8,358 nt of DNA from an uncultured Lachnospiraceae bacterium (lineage in GTDB: Bacteria; Bacillota_A; Clostridia; Lachnospirales; Lachnospiraceae): positions 1 through 8,358 of the forward strand of contig USDU01000102.1 of the NCBI GenBank assembly GCA_900553635.1, read 5' to 3'. The position numbers were made by a program, and so were the translations under genes. The notes under the pieces were generated by a model. That model saw nothing but the letters and a program-made list of their open reading frames with translations, was not told where the DNA came from and searched no databases. The stretch's first letter is position 1, and the number at the start of each line of letters is the position of its first letter. Shown here piece after piece: positions 1 to 6,032 of the stretch.

Positions 1-2
1 AC

Positions 3-203
3 GAGGGAGCTATCGGGATGAAGACCGGCAGCTTCAATGATGTAAAATGCCTGGTGGCGGCCGCGGAGATCGACGGTAAGACCTATATCGCTGTACTGAT
101 GCAGGACGGGGATCCGGGACGGTATCAGGACGCGAAGACCTTATTTGATTATGTGACGGGCGACTCCGGGGATGGCGGAGAGGATACGCCGGCGGAAGAA
201 TAA
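3..203 (+). CDS. D-alanyl-D-alanine carboxypeptidase (peptidase S11 / PBP5-type), C-terminal fragment
   Basis: Only the last 66 codons are present; the reading frame is open from the left edge (first full codon at position 3) to the TAA at 201-203. The visible part contains GAIGMKTG, the third active-site box (KTG, codons at 21-29) of serine penicillin-binding proteins, followed by CLVAAAEIDGKTYIAVLM and a DAKTLFDY segment, an order typical of the end of the S11 transpeptidase-like domain. Family knowledge: these exported enzymes remove the terminal D-Ala from peptidoglycan stem peptides and so limit cross-linking. The protein stops soon after the catalytic domain with an acidic tail (GDSGDGGEDTPAEE), and neither the usual beta-rich C-terminal domain nor an amphipathic anchor helix is visible. 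The methionine at position 18 is internal, because the motif continues upstream of it. The SxxK and SxN boxes lie outside the window, so activity cannot be judged. The family call is fairly secure; the exact paralogue (dacA, dacB or dacF type) is not. Confidence 0.8.
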   Translation, partial: EGAIGMKTGSFNDVKCLVAAAEIDGKTYIAVLMQDGDPGRYQDAKTLFDYVTGDSGDGGEDTPAEE

Positions 204-221
204 TGAAATCAAAAGTATGTG

Positions 222-255
222 ACAGCCCGGAGGCATGTGAGTGTTTCCGGGCTGT
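222..255 (+). terminator. Hairpin after the carboxypeptidase gene (probable terminator)
   Basis: A perfect 10-bp GC-rich stem (ACAGCCCGGA at 222-231 with TCCGGGCTGT at 246-255) and a 14-nt loop start 18 nt after the stop codon. The downstream tract (ATTTATG) is T-poor, so this is a weak-looking intrinsic terminator. Position and stem strength are the main support. Confidence 0.6.
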
Positions 256-398
256 ATTTATGTCGTAAAGCATTGGGAAAGGGCTGGCAAAACGGATGCG
301 AATTGGACTTACAAATAATAGAAAATAAAACACAGAAAAAACACAGGAATACCACATTTACTTCATAAAAACACCACAATTGCATCACAGCTTTTTTC

Positions 399-404
399 TA
401 TAAT
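399..404 (+). promoter_or_regulatory. Candidate -10 box of the htrA promoter
   Basis: TATAAT occurs 45 nt before the htrA start codon. There is no good -35 at 16-18 bp: the nearest TTG-containing hexamer, TTGCAT, gives a spacer of only 13 bp, and there is no TGn extension. This suggests an activator-dependent promoter or a different true promoter further upstream. If this box is used, transcription would start near 410-412, inside the 405-443 inverted repeat. The rest of 256-398 is AT-rich with no recognisable gene. Confidence 0.45.
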
Positions 405-443
405 GACCTCATCAAATAAAAACAAACCTGATTTGAGGAGGTC
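405..443 (+). promoter_or_regulatory. Inverted repeat covering the htrA ribosome binding site
   Basis: Two 13-nt arms, GACCTCATCAAAT (405-417) and ATTTGAGGAGGTC (431-443), are complementary at 12 of 13 positions (one A/G mismatch, 411 with 437) and enclose a 13-nt loop. The right arm contains the whole Shine-Dalgarno sequence GAGGAGGT (435-442), 7 nt before the ATG at 450. In RNA this would mask the ribosome binding site. If the -10 at 399-404 is the real promoter, most of the left arm would not be transcribed, and the element could instead act as a DNA operator around the start site. Confidence 0.5.
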
Positions 444-449
444 TTAAAT

Positions 450-1646
<1,197 letters not shown>

Positions 1647-1657
1647 ATAGACGGACG

Positions 1658-1751
1658 AAAAACGGCTCCACAGCCGTACAGAAATTTTCCACGCTCGGGG
1701 ACAAATAGCCCCTCCTTAGGAAAGTTTCTGTACGGCTGTGGAGCCGTTTTT
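1658..1751 (+). terminator. Very long hairpin between convergent genes, probable bidirectional terminator
   Basis: The arms 1658-1684 and 1725-1751 are perfectly complementary over 27 bp (core CGGCTCCACAGCCGTACAG). The stem can continue inward through 1685-1690 with 1719-1724 for six more pairs, one of them G-U. A further GGGG/CCCC pairing (1697-1700 with 1709-1712) is possible at the tip. The outer ends are AAAAA on the left and TTTTT on the right, so each strand yields a stem followed by a U-run. It lies 12 nt after the htrA stop and 80 nt beyond the stop of the convergent regulator gene, fitting a shared terminator. The stem is much longer than termination needs. Confidence 0.8.
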
Positions 1752-1753
1752 CT

Positions 1754-1819
1754 GTACATCGAGTACGTGTAGAGTGCATATCGAATGTGTATTAAATGCG
1801 TATCGAATACGCATAGAGT
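1754..1819. repeat. Three tandem imperfect 22-bp repeats
   Basis: Units lie at 1754-1775, 1776-1797 and 1798-1819 without spacers. By my comparison units 1 and 3 agree at 16 of 22 positions, 2 and 3 at 15, and 1 and 2 at 13. All share an ATCGA core at unit positions 5-9 and are roughly palindromic around it. The strongest palindrome, ATGCGTAT-CGA-ATACGCAT (1796-1814), spans unit 3. The array sits between the long hairpin and the 3' end of the CdaR-like gene. Function is unknown. Confidence 0.65.
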
Positions 1820-1831
1820 TAGAACTATGGC

Positions 1832-2923
1832 TTAGAGCTGTTCGCGTTCCAGGTACTTCATGTAGCTGGCGACCATCAGGGCGATTTTGAAGGTCAGGGC
1901 GTCTTCGAAGACGCGGATATCCAGGCCGGTGGTTTTCTGGAGTTTTTCGAGACGGTATACCAGGGTGTTGCGATGGACAAAAAGCTGGCGGGCGGTCTCG
2001 GAGACGTTCAGATTGTTTTCAAAGAATTTTTCGATGGTGGACAGGGTTTCTTCATCGAAGGTGTCCGGTGTATTCTCATGGAATACTTCCTGCATGAACA
2101 TTTCGCACAGGGGCTGGGGAAGCTGATAGATCAGGCGGCCGATGCCCAGGGTGTGGTAGGCGTTTACCGTGGCTTCCGGGTAGAAAATTTTACCCACCTC
2201 CAGAGCCATTTTCGCTTCTTTGTAGGATTTGGACAGGTCGCGGATCTGACTGACCATGGTTCCGTAGGCGACGCGGATGCGGGAACTGTCTTCATCGGTA
2301 TTCAGCATACCGGCCAGCATTACGGCTATTTCATCCAGTGTGTCATAAGTGTCCTCTTCGCCGACGGATTTTACAACAACGATATTTTTCTGATCTACGG
2401 CAGTTATAATATCCTGGGACTTGGGTGCGAAGACGCTTCGCACAGCTTCCAGTGCCATGACGTCCTTTTCGTCGCGGGTCTCGATCAGATAAACTACACG
2501 CATGGCTTCGGTCTGGATGTGGAGCTTTTTGGCCTGGCTGTAGATATCTACCAGCAATAGGTTGTCCAGCAGCAGGTTCTGGATAAAGTTATTGCGATCG
2601 TAGCGTTCCTTATAGGCTACAATCAGGTTCTGAAGCTCACTGACTGCCACTTTGCCTATCATGTATGCGTCGTCGCCGCTGCCTTTTGCAAGCAGGATGT
2701 ACGCGAGAATGCCTTCATCATATACTTTAAAGAAATGACATCCCTGAAGATTTTGCCCTTCTGCCGGAGACTGAGCGAAGCTCCGGGTCATTTCCAGGGT
2801 TATGCCTGATGCGTCGAAGGTGGATGCAACCTGGCTTCCGTCTGTCTCCAGTACGCAGAGATCAATTCTTGTTATACCGCGCAGCTCTTCCAGACTTGAC
2901 TGTATCACCTGATGGGAAATCAT
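1832..2923 (-). CDS. CdaR/PucR-family transcriptional regulator
   Basis: A cytoplasmic regulator of 363 residues. The C-terminus (about 296-335) holds the characteristic PucR/CdaR helix-turn-helix: FFENNLNVSETARQL followed by FVHRNTLVYRLEKLQKTTG. The middle (about 140-250) resembles the degenerate GGDEF-like domain of CdaR proteins (RVAYGTMVSQIRDLSKSYKEA). The N-terminus (1-110) begins QVIQSSLEELRGITRIDLCV and looks like a ligand-sensing region comparable in place to the sugar-diacid recognition domain. CdaR itself activates glucarate/galactarate genes, but no such genes are nearby, so the ligand and targets are unknown. I chose the ATG at 2923 because GGAGGTG (complement of 2931-2937) lies 7 nt upstream; the longer start at 2947 would add eight residues, has no ribosome site and overlaps this SD. 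The gene has its own promoter, converges on htrA and is divergent from the tRNA gene. Confidence 0.88.
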   Translation of the reverse strand: MISHQVIQSSLEELRGITRIDLCVLETDGSQVASTFDASGITLEMTRSFAQSPAEGQNLQGCHFFKVYDEGILAYILLAKGSGDDAYMIGKVAVSELQNLIVAYKERYDRNNFIQNLLLDNLLLVDIYSQAKKLHIQTEAMRVVYLIETRDEKDVMALEAVRSVFAPKSQDIITAVDQKNIVVVKSVGEEDTYDTLDEIAVMLAGMLNTDEDSSRIRVAYGTMVSQIRDLSKSYKEAKMALEVGKIFYPEATVNAYHTLGIGRLIYQLPQPLCEMFMQEVFHENTPDTFDEETLSTIEKFFENNLNVSETARQLFVHRNTLVYRLEKLQKTTGLDIRVFEDALTFKIALMVASYMKYLEREQL

Positions 2924-2954
2924 ATTAATACACCTCCATGGTTTCATTGGTTCG

Positions 2955-2984
2955 ATTATAACATGCCTCTTTGATATCTGGAAA
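2955..2984 (-). promoter_or_regulatory. Promoter of the CdaR-like regulator gene
   Basis: On the minus strand an extended -10 (TGTTATAAT; the TATAAT is the complement of 2955-2960) lies 31 nt before the start codon at 2923. A weak -35, TTTCCA (complement of 2979-2984), sits at an 18-bp spacing. The TGn extension probably compensates for the poor -35. Confidence 0.6.
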
Positions 2985-3033
2985 GATCTTTTTCGTCAAA
3001 ATGACCAAAAACTGCCCGAAAAATACCGAAATA

Positions 3034-3092
3034 AAATTTTTTGAAAAAATTTCATTTTAACGCTTGACATTACCTGAAAGTGATGGTACTAT
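3034..3092 (+). promoter_or_regulatory. Promoter and UP-like element of the tRNA-Thr gene
   Basis: A consensus -35 TTGACA (3064-3069), a 17-bp spacer and an extended -10 TGGTACTAT (hexamer TACTAT, 3087-3092) precede the tRNA. A TATAAT (3090-3095) also overlaps but would need a 20-bp spacer. Just upstream is an A/T-rich palindrome, AAATTTTTT-G-AAAAAATTT (3034-3052), where an UP element would sit. The start region is GC-rich (GCGCGTTGCGC, 3099-3109), as is common for stable-RNA promoters. Confidence 0.75.
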
Positions 3093-3123
3093 AATCTAGC
3101 GCGTTGCGCAAGACATTAAAAAC

Positions 3124-3196
3124 GCTGCTGTGGCTCAGTCGGTAGAGCGTCGCATTGGTAGTGCGGAGGTCACGGGTCCGATTCCCGTCAGCAGCT
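3124..3196 (+). tRNA. tRNA-Thr (anticodon GGT)
   Basis: A full 73-nt cloverleaf can be folded by eye. The acceptor stem GCTGCTG (3124-3130) pairs fully with CAGCAGC (3189-3195). The D stem is GCTC/GAGC (3133-3136 with 3145-3148) with the loop AGTCGGTA. The anticodon stem 3150-3154/3162-3166 has one outer T-G wobble. The anticodon loop TTGGTAG places GGT at 3157-3159, which reads ACC/ACU threonine codons. The variable region is AGGTC and the T stem is ACGGG/CCCGT. The discriminator is T3196 and CCA is not encoded. One oddity is that the T-loop is TCCGATT, with C rather than T at position 55. The gene has its own promoter and terminator, so it is a single-gene unit. An ORF at 3155-3397 through this gene is spurious. 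Confidence 0.95.
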
Positions 3197-3202
3197 TGTC
3201 GA

Positions 3203-3249
3203 AAAAAACGGAAAACCTTTAAGATGAAGGTTTTCCGTTTTTTGTTTTT
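3203..3249 (+). terminator. Intrinsic terminator of tRNA-Thr
   Basis: A 17-bp perfect stem (3203-3219 with 3227-3243, core CGGAAAACCTT) with a 7-nt loop, followed by TTTTTTGTTTTTG. It begins 6 nt after the tRNA discriminator base. This is a strong rho-independent terminator; the A-run on the left means it could also work on the other strand. Confidence 0.9.
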
Positions 3250-3281
3250 GAAAAGCGGTACGGTTTGGTACGCGACGGACG

Positions 3282-3328
3282 AAAAAAGAGAACTCCGGAA
3301 TCACCAATGCGATCGGAAGTTCTCTTTT
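3282..3328 (-). terminator. Intrinsic terminator of the DUF1836 gene
   Basis: The arms AAAAGAGAACT (3284-3294) and AGTTCTCTTTT (3318-3328) are perfectly complementary, and CCG (3295-3297) with CGG (3314-3316) extends the stem past a one-base bulge. On the minus strand the hairpin starts about 15 nt after the stop codon and ends in a run of six U (complement of 3282-3287). Confidence 0.85.
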
Positions 3329-3342
3329 ATTTTCTGCTTTTA

Positions 3343-3969
3343 TCAGGTCGTTTCTTTTTTCTTTTTGTCGTGCTTCGGATCCGGCTTCGGCAGCTGATCT
3401 ACCAGCCGTTCGATCACGGCCTTTTTCATATAGACGTCGAAGCTCAGCAGACAGATGAAGGAGAAGAGCTGCAGGAACTGCTTATCCTCGTCGGGCGTGT
3501 CGGGAAAGGTCTGCTCGGAAACCTGATATTTCTGAATCAGATCTTTTTTCAGATCTTCTATCTGGCCCTTTTCCAGGCAGAAGACCTCGTCGTAGATGCG
3601 GTCCAGCTGAAACGCATGGTCTGTATGGAAGTACTTGTCCGTCAGCGGCGTCAGCAGGTTCTGAATATCGCTGATAGAGAGAATATTTTTAAAATAATAG
3701 ATAAAAATCAGGAGCAGCATGTGCTCTTTGGAATATTTCTTCTTCTCGGGCGGGGGAAGCAGACGGTTCTTGGCGTAGTTGTTAATCATGGTCTTCGTCA
3801 GAATCTTGTCATCTTCATACCGCTTGGAGCTCTTTAACTGGCTGTCCATAAAGGTCGTCACCTGATCCATGTAAAGATCGATGCCCGGGATGTCTTCCGG
3901 ATGGATATAGTCGATCCGATCCAGACTTTCCAGAATGCTCTCCAGGAGATTTTGACTGTCTATTGTCAT
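3343..3969 (-). CDS. DUF1836 family putative DNA-binding protein
   Basis: A soluble protein of 208 residues. Residues about 57-108 carry the family signature: ILTKTMINNYAKNRLLPPP, then KKKYSKEHMLLLIFIYYFK and ILSISDIQNLL. This looks like a MerR-like winged helix-turn-helix, the TKTMINNY segment being the likely recognition helix. The C-terminal half is predicted helical, may be a ligand or dimer domain, and ends in a Lys-rich tail (DKKKKETT). No biochemical role is established that I know of; regulator is inferred from the fold. The start at 3969 is chosen because GAGGTG lies 6 nt upstream; the longer frame from 4095 would add 42 residues, run back through this gene's own promoter and lacks a ribosome site. 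The gene is divergent from the pspA operon, so it could regulate itself or pspA, but nothing in the sequence proves this. Confidence 0.85.
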   Translation of the reverse strand: MTIDSQNLLESILESLDRIDYIHPEDIPGIDLYMDQVTTFMDSQLKSSKRYEDDKILTKTMINNYAKNRLLPPPEKKKYSKEHMLLLIFIYYFKNILSISDIQNLLTPLTDKYFHTDHAFQLDRIYDEVFCLEKGQIEDLKKDLIQKYQVSEQTFPDTPDEDKQFLQLFSFICLLSFDVYMKKAVIERLVDQLPKPDPKHDKKKKETT

Positions 3970-3988
3970 AGGTATCACCTCGGAACCT

Positions 3989-4017
3989 ATTATATAGTAT
4001 TCAAAACTATATGACAA
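3989..4017 (-). promoter_or_regulatory. Promoter of the DUF1836 gene with internal palindrome
   Basis: On the minus strand TTGTCA (complement of 4012-4017), a 17-bp spacer and TATAAT (complement of 3989-3994) form a near-consensus sigma-A promoter, with the -10 20 nt before the start codon. An inverted repeat ATATAGT-N7-ACTATAT (3992-4012) fills the spacer and overlaps both boxes, in the place expected of a repressor operator. Confidence 0.8.
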
Positions 4018-4057
4018 GAGGTAAATATTTAAAGTTTTTTTAAGATGCAGAAAAGGA

Positions 4058-4086
4058 ATGACAGGAGACGAAAATTGTAATATAAT
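4058..4086 (+). promoter_or_regulatory. Sigma-A-like promoter of the pspA operon
   Basis: ATGACA (4058-4063, five of six match to TTGACA), an exact 17-bp spacer and a perfect TATAAT (4081-4086) lie 52 nt before the pspA start. No clear SigW-type pair (TGAAAC with CGTA) is seen, although SigW drives pspA in B. subtilis. Confidence 0.75.
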
Positions 4087-4101
4087 AGAAACCATTAAGG
4101 G

Positions 4102-4124
4102 GCAGACAAACTTTCAGTTTCTGC
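4102..4124 (+). promoter_or_regulatory. Small hairpin in the pspA leader
   Basis: GCAG (4102-4105) and AAACT (4108-4112) pair with AGTTT (4116-4120) and CTGC (4121-4124), giving nine pairs with a 2-nt bulge and a 3-nt loop. It ends directly before the SD AAGGAGG (4127-4133). It leaves the SD free, so it may stabilise the 5' end rather than block translation. The evidence is modest. Confidence 0.35.
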
Positions 4125-4138
4125 AGAAGGAGGATAAA

Positions 4139-4813
4139 ATGGCTAACATTTTAAAAAGATTTGGGGACATCATGTCAGCGAACATCAATGCGCTGTTGGA
4201 CAAGGCAGAGGATCCGGAGAAAATGATCGATCAGTATCTGCGTGAGATTGAAAGTGATCTGGGCAAAGTGAAGGCTGAGACAGCAGCTGTGATGGCAGCT
4301 GAGACCAAGGCCAAGAGAGAACTGGACGAGTGCGGCGCAGAAGTGGAGAAGATGCAGAAGTACGCGGAGAAAGCCCTTCTGGCAGGCAATGAGGGCGACG
4401 CGCGCCAGTTTCTGGAGAAAAAAGCGGATCTGACGAAGAAGCAGGAGAGCCTTCAGAAGTCCTATGAGGCAGCGGCAGCCAACGCGGTTCAGATGAAGGA
4501 GATGCATGATAAGCTGGTGAAGGATATGGAGACCCTGGAGTCCAAGCGCGATGCGATTAAGACCAAGGTGGCAGTAGCGAAGACCCAGGAGAAGCTGAAC
4601 AAGATCGGTTCCAGCGTAGCGGGCGCAGGCGACGCCATCGCAGCATTTGAGAAGATGGAAGCCAAGGCGGACAAGATGCTGGATGAGGCCAACGCCATGT
4701 CTGAGCTCAATAAGAAAGAGGGAAGCATCGACGATCTGACCAAGAAATATGACAGCACAGCATCCGATGTGGATGACGAGCTGGCAGCGCTGAAGGCAAA
4801 GATGGGATTATAA
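4139..4813 (+). CDS. pspA: PspA/IM30 (ESCRT-III-like) membrane-stress protein
   Basis: Family proteins form helical coats or rods on the inner face of the cytoplasmic membrane and protect it under envelope stress. This one has 224 residues, close to B. subtilis PspA. It opens with a short amphipathic helix (ANILKRFGDIMSANINALLD, residues 2-21), followed by the conserved EDPEKMIDQYLREI, then a long Ala/Lys/Glu-rich helical coiled-coil region to about residue 155 and further helices, including a second coil around 165-195. The short tail DDELAALKAKMGL closes the protein. The start at 4139 is supported by AAGGAGG at 4127-4133 with a 5-nt gap and by the family N-terminus; an upstream in-frame ATG at 4058 lies in the -35 box and is rejected. 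First gene of an operon: the next gene begins 13 nt after its stop. In B. subtilis PspA works with YdjG, YdjH and YdjI. Confidence 0.93.
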   Translation: MANILKRFGDIMSANINALLDKAEDPEKMIDQYLREIESDLGKVKAETAAVMAAETKAKRELDECGAEVEKMQKYAEKALLAGNEGDARQFLEKKADLTKKQESLQKSYEAAAANAVQMKEMHDKLVKDMETLESKRDAIKTKVAVAKTQEKLNKIGSSVAGAGDAIAAFEKMEAKADKMLDEANAMSELNKKEGSIDDLTKKYDSTASDVDDELAALKAKMGL

Positions 4814-4826
4814 GCTGGGAACATCG

Positions 4827-6032
4827 ATGGATAACAAAATTTACTACTGTGAAAACTGTGGCGGCGTTATGGAATTTGACGCCGCCTCTCAGAGTCTCAA
4901 ATGCCCCAACTGCGGCACAGAGACAAAGATAAAAAATGATAAGAAAAAGATTGTAGAGCACAGTCTTACCCGTCACGCCATGCAGACTATCACAGCGTCG
5001 GAGAAAAAGAGCCAGACCATGATCTGTAAGGGCTGCGGCGCGAAAATTGAGGTGGCGGCCAACAGTACGGCTACCAGCTGTCCCTATTGCGGTTCCAAGT
5101 ATGTGTTGGCCGACAAGCAGGAAGACGCCATCATTCCCGACGGCGTACTGCCCTTCCAGATAGACCGAAACCGGGTGGGCGAGCTGTTCCGAAAATGGCT
5201 GAAGGGCCGCTGGATGGCTCCGGGCGAGCTGAAGCACCTGTATCAGCAGGAGAAGCTTCAGGGCATCTATCTGCCCTACTGGACCTTTGATGCGAAGGCA
5301 GACGCCCGCTATACGGCTCAGGGCGGGCGCAGACGTACCGTGACACGGAAGGGGCCGGATGGCAAGACCGTGCAGGAGACGGTAGTGGACTGGTATCCCA
5401 CTTCCGGCAGTATCCGGCACTTTTTTGACGATGTACTGATTCCGGCGTCAAAGAGCCTGAAAAGAAATCTGTTGGACCGGGTCGGAAGCTTCGGTCTGAC
5501 GCAGGTGGCTTCGTATTCCCCGGAGTATTTCTCGGGTTACAACGCGGAGGTCTATACCGTGGATCTGGATGACGCCCACAGCGACGCCAGACAGTACATG
5601 GAGTTTAATCTGGAAGAAATGGCCCGGCAGGATGTGCTGCGCCGTTACGATGAAGTGCGGGGCGTGAGCGTGCGCGCCAGCTACAGCGACGAGACCTACA
5701 AGCATGTGATGCTTCCGGTTTACGCTACGGCATATACCTATAAGGGTAAGAAATATCACGTTCTGATCAACGGTCAGAGCGGCAGGGTAGAGGGCGATTA
5801 TCCGAAGAGCCCGGCGAAAATCATAGCGATTATTCTGGGTATTCTGGCGGTGATATTCCTGATTTACCTGTTCAGCACCGGTAGTGACGACAGCTATTAC
5901 GGCATGCGCGCAGTTCCGACTGAGAGCGTGCTTCTGACGGCGGACAGCCAGGCAGAGGGGCCGATAACCCTGCAGGAAGAAAATGAGGAGGCAGTGACAT
6001 GGGATTATTTAGCGGACAGTTTGCCAATGTAG
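4827..6032 (+). CDS. ydjG: YdjG-like membrane protein with two N-terminal zinc ribbons
   Basis: 401 residues. Two CxxC-CxxC zinc ribbons are visible: C8/C11 with C26/C29, and C67/C70 with C85/C88, each containing the knuckle forms CENCGG, CPNCG, CKGCG or CPYCG. A globular region follows (about 105-325) with QGIYLPYWTFDAKADARYTA and MLPVYATAYTYKGKKYHVLINGQ, typical of TFIIB-type zinc-ribbon proteins found beside PspA. One strong transmembrane helix spans about 332-350 (IIAIILGILAVIFLIYLF). The last 50 residues form an acidic tail that would face outside if the zinc ribbons are cytoplasmic. Family knowledge: B. subtilis YdjG belongs to the PspA-YdjGHI complex; the same role is inferred here from position. 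The ATG at 4827 has only a weak GGGA upstream and may rely on coupling to pspA. The 3' end overlaps the next gene by 34 nt. The symbol follows B. subtilis and is by synteny and domain pattern rather than alignment. Confidence 0.82.
   Translation: MDNKIYYCENCGGVMEFDAASQSLKCPNCGTETKIKNDKKKIVEHSLTRHAMQTITASEKKSQTMICKGCGAKIEVAANSTATSCPYCGSKYVLADKQEDAIIPDGVLPFQIDRNRVGELFRKWLKGRWMAPGELKHLYQQEKLQGIYLPYWTFDAKADARYTAQGGRRRTVTRKGPDGKTVQETVVDWYPTSGSIRHFFDDVLIPASKSLKRNLLDRVGSFGLTQVASYSPEYFSGYNAEVYTVDLDDAHSDARQYMEFNLEEMARQDVLRRYDEVRGVSVRASYSDETYKHVMLPVYATAYTYKGKKYHVLINGQSGRVEGDYPKSPAKIIAIILGILAVIFLIYLFSTGSDDSYYGMRAVPTESVLLTADSQAEGPITLQEENEEAVTWDYLADSLPM

Noticed and set aside
34..357. 107-codon minus-strand open frame across the carboxypeptidase end
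   Set aside because: It runs antisense to a recognisable gene and through the hairpin, its protein is Arg/Pro/Ser-rich with no family likeness, and no ribosome site is seen.
1754..1819. CRISPR array
   Set aside because: The 22-bp units abut without spacers, are only imperfectly alike, and no cas gene is present.
1650..1830. Insertion sequence remnant
   Set aside because: There is no transposase fragment and no recognisable target duplication; the palindrome is better explained as a terminator unless further copies are found.
1973..2560. 195-codon plus-strand open frame antisense to the CdaR-like gene
   Set aside because: It lies wholly within the regulator gene on the opposite strand; composition is a by-product of that gene's codons and there is no SD or promoter.
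2924..2947. Longer N-terminus for the CdaR-like regulator starting at 2947
   Set aside because: It would include the GGAGGTG site that serves the start at 2923 and has no SD of its own.
3124..3260. tRNA gene used as an integration (att) site
   Set aside because: No second copy of the tRNA 3' end and no integrase or phage gene is visible in the window.
3265..3837. 190-codon plus-strand open frame antisense to the DUF1836 gene
   Set aside because: It overlaps the terminator and most of a gene with a recognisable family pattern; no ribosome site or homology is apparent.
3970..4095. 42-residue N-terminal extension of the DUF1836 protein
   Set aside because: It would translate through the gene's own -10, -35 and palindrome and into the pspA promoter region; a good SD marks the start at 3969.
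4058..4138. 27-residue N-terminal extension of PspA
   Set aside because: Its ATG is inside the -35 box, upstream of the transcript start, and the extension is unlike PspA N-termini; AAGGAGG marks the start at 4139.
4707..5420. 237-codon minus-strand open frame across the pspA/ydjG junction (and similar ones at 6509-7279 and 7334-8065)
   Set aside because: All are antisense to genes with clear domains, lack ribosome sites and show compositions expected from reversed high-GC codons.
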